Assembly: GCA_021809895.1 (NCBI GenBank)
Contig: JAJZJU010000004.1
Span: 1-51,253, forward strand
Reading direction: 5' to 3'
DNA from: a bacterium
GTDB taxonomy: Bacteria; Chloroflexota; Dormibacteria; Aeolococcales; Bog-877
Length of the DNA stretch: 51,253 nucleotides
Made by a program: the position numbers and the translations under genes. This document shows, piece by piece, positions 44,005 to 51,253 of this stretch. Each line of letters starts with the position of its first letter. Position 1 is the stretch's first letter. The notes beneath the pieces were generated by a model, which was given only the letters and a program-made list of their open reading frames with translations, was not told the DNA's origin and ran no database searches.

Positions 44005-44817
44005 ATGAGCGGTGCCGACCCATACGAAGCAGCGGAGGACGCGATCCAATCTCGGTTGGATGAATCGCTCCACCCCCGTGGTCCCGAGATGCTCTACCAG
44101 CATGTGGCCTCTGCCGACCTTGGACCCGAGTCCACTCTCCTCGATCTCGGCTGCAACATGGGAAAGCATTCGTTTGAACTCCACCGCCGGTTCGGTTGCC
44201 ACGTTGTCGGTGTGGATATCGACGCTTACTACATCGAACGAGCGGTGGCTCTTTTGGCTTCGCACCCACGCTTTCAAGATGCGGTGGTGTTCCGCGTCGG
44301 ATCCGCGGACGCGATCCCTGCTGATGACAATTCTTTCGACCTCGTATGGTGCCGAGACGTTCTCGAACTGGTGGACAATCTGGCGAGCACGTATCGGGAG
44401 ATCAATAGAGTGTTAAAGCCCAGTGGTCGCGCGGTGATTTATACGATGTGCGCAACTGTGCTGATGGAGCCTCAAGAGGCTGGCCGGCTGTACGCTGGGC
44501 TGAGCGGTATCACAGCCACCAGCATGCTCTGCGCGAACCACCAAGAGGCAATCGCTGGAGCGGGGCTCAAGGTCGTGGAGACCGACATGTTAGGGCCCGA
44601 GTGGGGTGAGTTCGACCAGGAACACACGGGCAAGCCTGCCAAGTGCCTTTTGCAGGTGGCACGGCTACTCCGGAGTCGAGCAGCGTTCGTAAGGGAATTC
44701 GGGGAAGCCAACTATGAAGTTGCCATCGCTGATCGACTGTGGCACGTCTATCGAATGATCGGGAAGCTGGCGGGCCACATGTACGTCTTGGAGAAGTTGG
44801 CGGACCCATCCACATGA
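44005..44817 (+). CDS. Class I SAM-dependent methyltransferase
   Basis: A 270-residue methyltransferase. SAM motif I is STLLDLGCNMGKHSFEL (about residues 43-59), motif II ends VVGVDIDAYY, and motif IV-like FDLVWCRDVLELVDNL is near residue 112, followed by LKPSGRAVIYTMC. ATG 44005 has GGGAGG 4 nt upstream; the open frame back to 43843 shows no similarity. Codon use is less G+C-biased than in the envelope genes, which suggests later acquisition. It stands alone between a toxin-antitoxin pair and a TPR gene. Small molecule or sugar substrate unknown. Confidence 0.82.
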   Translation: MSGADPYEAAEDAIQSRLDESLHPRGPEMLYQHVASADLGPESTLLDLGCNMGKHSFELHRRFGCHVVGVDIDAYYIERAVALLASHPRFQDAVVFRVGSADAIPADDNSFDLVWCRDVLELVDNLASTYREINRVLKPSGRAVIYTMCATVLMEPQEAGRLYAGLSGITATSMLCANHQEAIAGAGLKVVETDMLGPEWGEFDQEHTGKPAKCLLQVARLLRSRAAFVREFGEANYEVAIADRLWHVYRMIGKLAGHMYVLEKLADPST

Positions 44818-44913
44818 TTCCCGGTGTCGGGCTGGTACGCGTCCGTCATGAGCGTGCTGGGCAGCCGCGCGAGTCCCGCCTCCTGGGGCCGGAGGGCTCC
44901 ACGACCGCCCTGA

Positions 44914-45963
44914 TCAGCGATCTCGCTCCCAGGCAAGCCCGTCGCGCACGCATTGAAGATTGAACCTCTCTCCCTGCGCATCCGACGGGTTCAGCCAAAG
45001 CATGGTGGAGAAGACGGCCTGTGCCTCCTTCGCTCGCCCCAGGCGCCAGAGGCAGAGCCCCATCCCATGAAGCGATCTCAGGAATGGGCGGTTGTCGAGC
45101 AGGCTCCAGGGGAGCAAACCGGTGTATCGCGGGGGCAGCGCTTGCTCACCGATCGCCACCCCGGTCTGGTAGTGCACCAGCGCCGCCGCCGCGTTGGCGG
45201 CAAAGACCAGGTTCCCCAGGTGAGCGTGGGCGTCGATGCAGCGCTGGTCGTGGACCAGGAGCTTTCGCAGCATTTCGCGAGCCTCGCGGCGAAGGCCGAG
45301 GCGCGCAAGGTCGGCGGACAGAGTGATCGCGTCGTCGAGATCGGCGGCGTCTGAACCCGGAATCACCTGCTCCATCTCGCACTGCGGGCGCGCCCCGGCT
45401 TCGATGATCTCCTCGAAGTCCGGCTCCAACTCGTCGCCAGGCTCGCCCCAGTATTCGTCCTCGGGCTTCCACATGCCGATGAACTGGAGCCGGAGCGGCC
45501 GCGCGCGCAGCCGCTCTACCAGGCGGACGGCTCGTGCACTCTCCGGCACCGTCTTCAGTGGATAGGCCCACTCCTTCCTCGCCTTGCCACCGCGCTCCCC
45601 AATCTGCTGGGGCATTCCCTTCGCTCCCGCCCATCGCCGGTACGCCTCCAACACGTCGCCGATGTCCGAACCCGGCGACGCCTCCACTGACAGCAGCGAC
45701 GCCTGCAGCTTCCTTCCACCCTGGCGGTAGGTGACGACGGGATGGGCCGGCCAGCCATCGGTGGTGACGTCGACCAGGATGGCCGGGCGGCCGCCGACGC
45801 GCACCCCTCCCCGAACCGGCAAGAGGTCGGCGACGGCGCTCACCAGAGCGTCGATTTGCTCCTCATCCCCATAGGCATCCGTGAGGATCTGCTCGATCAG
45901 CCGGTCGATCCGATCCGGGTGCTCTGCCACTGCCTTCGAAACCTCTGTCAGACTGGTGAGCAA
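44914..45963 (-). CDS. TPR-containing protein of unknown function
   Basis: About 349 residues. The N-terminal 200 residues (helical start, then VRVGGRPAILVDVTTDGWPA and an acidic stretch near GEPGDELEPDFEEII) are not recognised. The C-terminal part has tetratricopeptide-like helices: AHAHLGNLVFAANAAAALVH, LPWSLLDNRPFLRSLHGMGL and RAKEAQAVFSTMLWLNPSD. This end resembles TPR proteins with an NRPFLR-LHG signature. It probably serves as a cytoplasmic interaction scaffold. TTG 45963 is my best start and GTG 45930 the alternative; neither has a good ribosome site. The frame continues to 46281 without similarity. Confidence 0.65.
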   Translation of the reverse strand: MLTSLTEVSKAVAEHPDRIDRLIEQILTDAYGDEEQIDALVSAVADLLPVRGGVRVGGRPAILVDVTTDGWPAHPVVTYRQGGRKLQASLLSVEASPGSDIGDVLEAYRRWAGAKGMPQQIGERGGKARKEWAYPLKTVPESARAVRLVERLRARPLRLQFIGMWKPEDEYWGEPGDELEPDFEEIIEAGARPQCEMEQVIPGSDAADLDDAITLSADLARLGLRREAREMLRKLLVHDQRCIDAHAHLGNLVFAANAAAALVHYQTGVAIGEQALPPRYTGLLPWSLLDNRPFLRSLHGMGLCLWRLGRAKEAQAVFSTMLWLNPSDAQGERFNLQCVRDGLAWERDR

Positions 45964-46346
45964 GCCACGCGAGCCGCCAGGCCCTCGTGGGGAACACCGC
46001 GTGCCAAGTCGAGGCCGTGGGGTGAGGCGGCCGCGCCATCCTCGTCGAGGCCTACCCGGGCGAAGCGCAGCCGTAGGCTCGCAGGAAGCACCGGCTCGAC
46101 AGCGACCAGACGGGAGCACGGACGGTCCATTCCGGGTCCCATGGTACATAGTGGCGGAATTGGGACGAGCCGCTGTCGGCCGTCCCGTCTTCGCGTTCAC
46201 GTCGGCCGCTCGGTAAAGCGAGAGGCCCGAAGGACTCCCCGCATTGTTGATTGCCAGGGCCTTCAATGGATGTAGGGCCATCGCGGGAGCACGAGGTGGT
46301 ACTCCGAGCCGGATCGGCTCCCGCCTTGGGGAGCGTCGCCGGGACG
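45964..46346. other. Intergenic region upstream of the TPR gene
   Basis: No supported gene. The minus-strand frame of the TPR gene remains open through most of it, but its Arg/Pro-rich translation looks like out-of-frame G+C-rich DNA. Confidence 0.35.
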
Positions 46347-46832
46347 TTAGGTGGCTGCGTCCTCCGCCCCTGCCGGACCCGCGGACTTCGAGGATCCCTT
46401 CGGTTGGTCGTCCCGGAGCACCACGTTCACGACTGCGAGGCCGGCGATGCCGCGGAAGTCATCCGGGTTGCAGGTGTACAGCGGAAGCCCGCACGAGATG
46501 GCCGTCGCAGCGATGAGGGCGTCATAGGCACGAGCCGCGGGTTTGCGGCCGGACCGGCGCAGTGACGAGGCCACCTGGCCGAAGCTGTGAGCAGCAGCGC
46601 GATCGAACGGCAGGGGATCGAATGCGGCCTCAGCCTGCTGCAGATGTGCCTGCCGCGCGGCACGCTCCTCGTCCGTGGGCGCCACCAGCGGGCCGATCGT
46701 GAGCTCGGCGAGGGTGACGGCGGTGATCAAGGGCTCCTCAGGGAGGTCATGGGCCTCTGCGACCCGGCCCAGTAGGATCAAGGTGGAGGTGTCCAGTACC
46801 CCCCGCCGTGGTGGAACGGGCTCATCCATCAC
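46347..46832 (-). CDS. vapC: PIN-domain ribonuclease toxin (VapC-like, Phd-paired)
   Basis: A 161-residue PIN-domain protein. Acidic sites: GVLDTSTLILLGRV (Asp near residue 14), TAVTLAELTIGPL (Glu near 43), ARAYDALIAATAI (Asp near 103) and TCNPDDFRGIAGL. The final residues KGSSKSAGPAGAEDAAT form a flexible tail. GTG 46832 overlaps the antitoxin stop by 4 nt; ATG 46829 is an alternative. Proteins of this type pair with Phd/YefM antitoxins, as here. Probably a tRNA or mRNA-cleaving RNase; target unknown. Confidence 0.9.
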   Translation of the reverse strand: MMDEPVPPRRGVLDTSTLILLGRVAEAHDLPEEPLITAVTLAELTIGPLVAPTDEERAARQAHLQQAEAAFDPLPFDRAAAHSFGQVASSLRRSGRKPAARAYDALIAATAISCGLPLYTCNPDDFRGIAGLAVVNVVLRDDQPKGSSKSAGPAGAEDAAT

Positions 46833-47065
46833 AGTCGGGGGTCGAGGACTTGGTCGATGTCAGAGCGCAGGACCCTCGGATCTATCTCGGGGAGGCGGCT
46901 CCAGCGCTCAACTAGCACGCTCGCCGCCTGGGGGGGCCTCGAAACCGGGCGGAGCTCGGCCACATCCCGGCCGGCCCGCGTGATGATCACGGGCTCCCCT
47001 CTCTCAACCCTATCCACCACGTCACCGCCGTGGTTGCGCAGCTCGCGGATGCTCACCCTCGCCAT
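46829..47065 (-). CDS. Phd/YefM-family antitoxin
   Basis: A 78-residue antitoxin with the typical Phd start MARVSIRELRNHGGDVVDRV, then GEPVIITRAGRDVAELRPV. The C-terminal region (LPEIDPRVLRSDIDQVLDP) is acidic and likely to be unstructured until it binds the PIN toxin. ATG 47065 lies only 8 nt after a perfect 18-bp palindrome and has no Shine-Dalgarno sequence, so a leaderless transcript is possible. Confidence 0.92.
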   Translation of the reverse strand: MARVSIRELRNHGGDVVDRVERGEPVIITRAGRDVAELRPVSRPPQAASVLVERWSRLPEIDPRVLRSDIDQVLDPRL

Positions 47066-47073
47066 GGATCGAT

Positions 47074-47091
47074 GGTATCACATGTGATACC
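47074..47091. promoter_or_regulatory. Perfect palindrome, candidate Phd operator
   Basis: GGTATCACATGTGATACC is an uninterrupted 18-bp palindrome ending 8 nt before the antitoxin start. Phd/YefM proteins bind palindromes at their own promoters, so this is very likely the autoregulatory operator. Confidence 0.75.
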
Positions 47092-47723
47092 TGGTGCAAC
47101 CCGGCCGCGCCCACCAACCGAGCGGAATGCGACACGAGGGTGCGGACGGTCTCTTCCGGGCACCCTGCTACGCAGAGGCGGGATCGGGACGAGCGACTGC
47201 GGGTCGGCTCTCGGCGCGCGACCAGCTGGAGCGAGCTCCTCTTGGTGCTGGGCGGCCCACCCGAGGACCAGCCGAGCTGCCGCCGTGGGAGCGTGCCGCG
47301 CAGCACGCTCCCACGGCGACGATGCCCAGCCCCGCCTCCTTCTGCTTGGAGTCGACCCCGGATTGTCAAGAGTAAGAACCGTTCCCCGTGACTCTTGCCA
47401 CGGGCCTCCAAGCGCCGGCGGCGGCGATGGAGAAGGGGGTCCGCCCTTGCCATGAATCGGAGGCCACCTTGCCACTGGGACAGAGCCTCGTGAGCCTGCC
47501 CCAACCTTGGGCTGGCGCCGCCAGACGGTGGCGATCAGGCGATCAAGTGAACGGAGCACCCGGCCGCCTCAGGACCGCGACGCGCCTACCAAGAGACTTA
47601 GAACCATTGGGCACGGGCTGAACGGCGAGAGAGCGCCAGAGCAGTCCCCACTGAGAATCCCTACACACCATGGGACGAGCGAGCAGCCGGGGCCGACCCC
47701 GGCTGCTCGCTCGCCGCCTGACT
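47092..47723. other. Intergenic region with strong hairpins
   Basis: No gene supported. CGCCGTGGGAGCGTGC (47281-47296) pairs perfectly over 16 bp with 47303-47318 around the loop CGCGCA. It has no T-run on either side and no gene ends beside it. It may be a REP-like element, a remnant of an IS end, or part of a small RNA. Confidence 0.45.
47675..47712 (-). terminator. Terminator-like hairpin after the beta-helix gene
   Basis: CGAGCGAGCAGCCGGGG (47675-47691) and 47696-47712 form a perfect 17-bp stem with a 4-nt loop, 12 nt beyond the stop codon at 47724. No long T-run follows on the minus strand. The stem strength and position support transcription termination of the upstream gene. Confidence 0.65.
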
Positions 47724-48840
47724 TCAGCCTGGGATGAAGTACCCGAAGGCGTCCACGATGACGTCAGCACTCCCGGCGTGGTTGTAGATGTCGGTCGACC
47801 CCACGCTGCTCAGGGTCGCCAGGGTCAGGTTCGGAACGATCTCTCCGGCAGTCCAGTTGACGTCCGAGGCTGTCGGTCGGGTGCCTCCGGGATAGACCGT
47901 GAAGAAGCTCGCCGCGGTCGTGTTCGCAGCCGTGACATTGGTCACAACGGCCGTGGCGTTGGATGCGATCCCACCTACGCCGGCCATCGGCACTGACAGA
48001 ACCGAACCCCCGCTCAGCGGGGTCCCCGTCTGGCGTGTGTCCAGGACCCGAACCGGGGTGATGGGTTCGAAGAGGCTGGCGTTGGCTGGGGTCGAGCTGC
48101 CGTTGGTGAAGTAGCCGCTCACGTCGACCACCACGTCAGTACTGCCTGTGTAGTTGTACAGCGTCACCATCCCGGTCGTACTGACCGGCACCACCACCCG
48201 GTTGGCGACCGTCTCACCAGCCGTCCAGTTCAGATTCGAGGCCAGAGGTCGCGAGGTCCCCGCAGGATAGGCGGTGAGGTATCCAGCTGCTGTGGTGTTG
48301 GTGGCGGTCACGTTGAGAACAGCCCCGGTGACACCCGAGGTGGGCACGCCACCCGCGCCGGTCACTTGGATGTTCAGGGTTCCACTGGAGGCGAGGGTCT
48401 GGCCCGCATTGGGATAGCCGCTTCCGGACCGTGTGTCGGTGATGCGAGCTGGTGTCAGCGGTACGTAGCTTCCCGCTGTACTCCCCACCGCTTCAGGCGC
48501 AAAGTAGCCCTCGAGGTCCACAACCACGTCAGTCGAGCCGGTGTAGTTGTAGATGGTGACCTCGCCGCTCGCCCCTACCGGAACTATCACCAGGTTGGGA
48601 ACCGTCTTGCCCTGGGTCCAGTTGAGATTGGAGACGACTGGCCTCGAGGCGCCGGCAGGATATACCGACAGGTAGCTCGCCGCCGTCGTGTTGGTGACGG
48701 TGACATTCAACGCCACCGCGGTCGCGTTCGTTGGGACACTTCCGCCGGTAACTGTCAGGTTCAAAGAGGCATTCGCGCCGAGAGGCGTCCTGCTGGTTCG
48801 GGTGTCAAGCAAGCGCTTGGGCGTCAATGCCGTGTACGCG
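47724..48840 (-). repeat. LDTR three-repeat cassette, copy E
   Basis: Repeats begin RLLDTRTSRTPLGAN (short), RITDTRSGSGYPNAG (long insert) and RVLDTRQTGTPLSGG (short). Order and detail match copy B: repeat 1 of both contains LDTR then VALNVTVTNTT and PVVSNLNW, and repeat 3 of both contains a short-form DTR and ends DAFGYF. Confidence 0.85.
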
Positions 48841-50924
48841 CTGCCAGTGGTCGACACCCCGAAGACCGTTCCGGTCAATTCGGCCAACGTCGGGCTGGTC
48901 GAACTCGTGAGCGTCACCGACACGCACGCCGGCGGACCGGCCGTGTAGGTGGGCACCGGCGCGACTGCCTCCCAGGCTCCGGCCCCGGCGCTGGCCAGCG
49001 GGTTCCACCATTGCAGAGAGCCACCCCCATTCAAGTTGCAGTCTGTGATCGTCAGGGCCGTAAAGGAGCTGCCGGCCGCAACCTGCACATCGAAGTACTC
49101 GCCTGCGGAGGCGAACGTCGGCGGACCGACTGGGTCCGAGGCGTACTGCCCCACCGTGAACGACCCTTGCCCGCTGGCCGTGACCGTCGTCCCATCATTG
49201 GTCGCCGTGGCTGTCCCAGTCGGGCTGGTCGAGGTACCACTAGCTGAGCTAACCGTCCCGGGTGCCCCGGGAGGGGGAGGGGTGCAGGTGGAGTTCACGC
49301 ACCACGACGAGTAGTTGACGTGGGCGGACACCGGGCTGCCGGATCCCGGTCCGACCGGGCCCGGACCGGACGCGGCCCCCCACCAGTTGCCGGTGGCGTC
49401 CAGCGGAGAGGCGGTGCAGTCGCCGTTGCTGTTCAGGCAAGCTACCCCGTAACTTGAAACTCCGCTGCTTGATGATGCTGCCGCCGGAGTGTCGAGTTGA
49501 TTGGCATGCACGGTGGCCCCTGTCGCGTAGCTGGGCGGCGTGGTCGTCCCCCAACTCGCCGTGTTGTTGAGGTACACCGGGTCTTCCCCGACATAGACAT
49601 CGGCCACGAACCCGCTGATCGTGTTGTTCGTGATCGTGTTGCCCGTGCCGTCCCAAACCAGCACGCCGTCGACAGGCACACCCGCCACGGCGGCAGCACC
49701 GCTGTAGACGTAGGTCGTAGCTTCGGTCGTAGTGCCCGTGATGCTGTTGTCGGCAACCAGGATATTCTTGCTTGCAAGCCCAGAGCTATAGCCAGGCCCG
49801 ATCTCTACGCCCGCCGATCCGGCAGTGATCGTATTGCCGGTGATCGTGCAGCCCGCGGCCCCGTGGACATCGACACCGTTGTCGTTGGCCGTGAGCGTAT
49901 TACCCGTCACGCTACACGTGGCGCTCGAGGCCTGACTGTCAAGCCAGACCGCGCCTACGCTCCACGGTGACTGGAAGTCGCTGATCGTATTGGCCGAGAT
50001 GCTCAGATCGGTGAGGCCGCCAGCGATGATGCCGAACTGGGCCGCCGGTGCGGTCAAGGCGGTCGGGTCACCGGTCAAGGTGTTGCCGGTTACGCTGGCG
50101 CTGAGAACCCCAGGCGATAGTGCCATGAGGTTGATTGCGTGGGCCCCGCCGTAGTTCTGGACGGTATTGCCAGTCACTCTGACGGTCGCCGATACGTGAG
50201 TGCTCTTCACGGCGATCCCCAGCACGCTTGAGTCGCCACTGGCAACGCCGGAGTTCTGGATGTGCTCCACGGTGTTGTCCATGACGGTGCCGCTGGTGTC
50301 GATGAGGGCAATCCCCTCCCACGGTGCAGCGAAGGGGTTCGAGGTGGATGTGCTCGTCGGGGTTGACGTTGGGCTCGTGCCGGTGATCTGACTGCCGTTC
50401 ACGGTCAGGTTCGCCACGGTAACCGAAGCACCGTTACCTGCTGGTGTCGAGGTCAAGGCGCTGTCCGTCGACCCGGTTTGAGCACCGATAATGGCGTCAG
50501 TGTTGCCGGTGTTGTTGTCCGCGAAGTGGCCGGTATTGCCCTCGGTCACGTTGGCGATCAGCGAAGTTGGCTCGACGACGGCCGCTATCCCAGAGGTCGG
50601 ACCCTGTAGGGTGAGTGAGGTCATTGGTGACGAGGACGGTGGGGCAATCGTCACCTGCTCAGCGTACGGGGTGGTACTCCCAGCGATCTGGATGACGACG
50701 GGACCGGCGATCGACTCAGCTTGGTCGACCGCGTACTGGATCGTGACACATGGGCTCGTGGGAGTCTTGCAGTTGTTGGAGCTGGAGTTGGATCCATTGG
50801 TCGCTACGTAGAGCGTGGTGGCAGTGGTAGTCGTGGCCGCAACCGGTGCCGCCCCGACTGCGGCCATACCCGCGAGCACTATCACCCCTGCGATTGCTAA
50901 ACGCGCCAGATGACGTAGATTCAC
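47724..50924 (-). CDS. Secreted right-handed beta-helix protein with three LDTR repeats
   Basis: About 1066 residues. GTG 50924 is preceded by GGAGAG 7 nt upstream and opens a signal peptide (LARLAIAGVIVLAGMAAVG, about residues 6-24). Residues about 45-560 carry a pectate-lyase-like parallel beta-helix, seen from many spaced turns such as VTGNTVQNYG, ISANTISDFQ, VTGNTLTAND and ITNNTISGF, plus a GNWWG turn. A linking beta domain (about 580-690) leads to three LDTR repeats reaching the C-terminus. Such helices often bind or cleave polysaccharides, but no catalytic set is identifiable. The frame is open upstream to 51023 without a signal-like sequence. The last repeat ends DAFGYFIPG. Confidence 0.85.
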   Translation of the reverse strand: MNLRHLARLAIAGVIVLAGMAAVGAAPVAATTTTATTLYVATNGSNSSSNNCKTPTSPCVTIQYAVDQAESIAGPVVIQIAGSTTPYAEQVTIAPPSSSPMTSLTLQGPTSGIAAVVEPTSLIANVTEGNTGHFADNNTGNTDAIIGAQTGSTDSALTSTPAGNGASVTVANLTVNGSQITGTSPTSTPTSTSTSNPFAAPWEGIALIDTSGTVMDNTVEHIQNSGVASGDSSVLGIAVKSTHVSATVRVTGNTVQNYGGAHAINLMALSPGVLSASVTGNTLTGDPTALTAPAAQFGIIAGGLTDLSISANTISDFQSPWSVGAVWLDSQASSATCSVTGNTLTANDNGVDVHGAAGCTITGNTITAGSAGVEIGPGYSSGLASKNILVADNSITGTTTEATTYVYSGAAAVAGVPVDGVLVWDGTGNTITNNTISGFVADVYVGEDPVYLNNTASWGTTTPPSYATGATVHANQLDTPAAASSSSGVSSYGVACLNSNGDCTASPLDATGNWWGAASGPGPVGPGSGSPVSAHVNYSSWCVNSTCTPPPPGAPGTVSSASGTSTSPTGTATATNDGTTVTASGQGSFTVGQYASDPVGPPTFASAGEYFDVQVAAGSSFTALTITDCNLNGGGSLQWWNPLASAGAGAWEAVAPVPTYTAGPPACVSVTLTSSTSPTLAELTGTVFGVSTTGSAYTALTPKRLLDTRTSRTPLGANASLNLTVTGGSVPTNATAVALNVTVTNTTAASYLSVYPAGASRPVVSNLNWTQGKTVPNLVIVPVGASGEVTIYNYTGSTDVVVDLEGYFAPEAVGSTAGSYVPLTPARITDTRSGSGYPNAGQTLASSGTLNIQVTGAGGVPTSGVTGAVLNVTATNTTAAGYLTAYPAGTSRPLASNLNWTAGETVANRVVVPVSTTGMVTLYNYTGSTDVVVDVSGYFTNGSSTPANASLFEPITPVRVLDTRQTGTPLSGGSVLSVPMAGVGGIASNATAVVTNVTAANTTAASFFTVYPGGTRPTASDVNWTAGEIVPNLTLATLSSVGSTDIYNHAGSADVIVDAFGYFIPG

Positions 50925-51024
50925 GATGGACTCTCCTTCCTGACGGAACGGCGCTCCTATGGCCGCTTCCAGTCTGCCGTCATACAACAGATGGACCCGG
51001 AACGCAGGGCTGATCTTCTTCAAC

Positions 51025-51242
51025 TAGACCCCGAACACAGGGCCACCCTTCTTCGTGGGCATGCTAGGAGGAGCCTCGTGAGTTCAGCCCACGCCGTCAG
51101 GCCTGAGGGTCTCCTGCTCTGACCTGAATGAGTGGGTAAGGTCAGGGGGGAGCGTGTGGGGCAGGTAGCAAAGGTGCCTCGCTGACTTGGAAAATGGGGG
51201 TTGTACAACGACCGCCCGTTCCAAGTAGGAGGCACCCAGCAA
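51025..51242. other. Non-coding edge region
   Basis: No gene supported. GTTGTACAAC, a perfect 10-bp palindrome, lies at about 51201-51210. The region separates the divergent beta-helix gene from a possible gene starting at the window edge and should hold promoters for both. Confidence 0.35.
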
Positions 51243-51253
51243 GTGAAGCGTAG
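51243..51253 (+). CDS. Possible start of a gene cut by the window edge
   Basis: AGTAGGAGGCACCC supplies a strong AGGAGG ribosome site about 10 nt before GTG 51243, which then reads Val/Met-Lys-Arg before the window ends. Only three codons are visible, so the product cannot be named. Confidence 0.25.

Noticed and set aside
47724-50924. CRISPR or tandem DNA repeat array in the beta-helix gene
   Set aside because: The repetition is at protein level (beta-helix turns and LDTR repeats) with divergent DNA and no regular spacers.
51020-51235. 71-codon minus-strand frame at the window edge
   Set aside because: Translation is Arg/Pro/Ser-rich without motif or ribosome site.

Overview
The window is G+C-rich chromosomal DNA from what looks like a free-living, single-membrane (monoderm) bacterium of the Terrabacteria, such as Dormibacterota/Chloroflexota or a deep-branching actinobacterium. 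This assignment is an inference. It rests on the SufU-type Fe-S scaffold next to SufT, several start codons without a Shine-Dalgarno site but close to a -10 box (suggesting leaderless transcripts), the VapBC-rich accessory DNA, and large secreted proteins carrying 'LDTR...NLNW...GYF' repeats. No rRNA, tRNA or CRISPR array was found.

Layout. (1) 1-1054: long non-coding leader. (2) 1055-6766: translationally coupled histidine-utilisation operon hutH-hutU-hutF-hutI (histidine to urocanate to imidazolonepropionate to formiminoglutamate to N-formylglutamate). The final deformylase (HutG) is not in the window. (3) 6753-8856: housekeeping genes rsmG, bioY, sufT and sufU. (4) 8857-14000: a possible tiny acidic peptide gene, a secreted C39-like/LDTR-repeat protein, and a Tat-exported small protein followed by a frameshifted DUF4331 gene. 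(5) 14380-27185: a surface-glycan cluster with two methyltransferase domains, GT2 and GT4 glycosyltransferases, a methyltransferase-GT2 fusion, two paralogous multi-pass membrane proteins resembling GT-C glycosyltransferases, a sugar-nucleotide epimerase, a DPM1-like GT2 and a UDP-sugar dehydrogenase. (6) 27367-35843: a same-strand run of secreted proteins. One is a membrane-anchored Ser/Pro-rich protein. The other three each join three LDTR repeats to a different domain: an N-terminal C39-like fold, a TIM-barrel-like domain, or a G1 (eqolisin) peptidase. (7) 36400-47100: an accessory island with a broken VapBC, a GH25-like secreted protein, four intact toxin-antitoxin pairs, a tyrosine recombinase, an IS21 istA fragment, an orphan methyltransferase and a TPR protein. 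(8) 47724-50924: a secreted beta-helix protein, again with three LDTR repeats, followed by an edge region that may hold the start of another gene.

How it fits together. Regions 5 and 6 look like an envelope programme: glycan synthesis beside a set of exported modular proteins that share one three-repeat cassette and differ in their effector domain. That five-member family (9221, 27367, 29772, 32872 and 47724) is the most notable content. Its cassette architecture is visible in the sequence, and its function is unknown to me. The toxin-antitoxin island carries clear palindromic candidate operators in front of two of its antitoxins.
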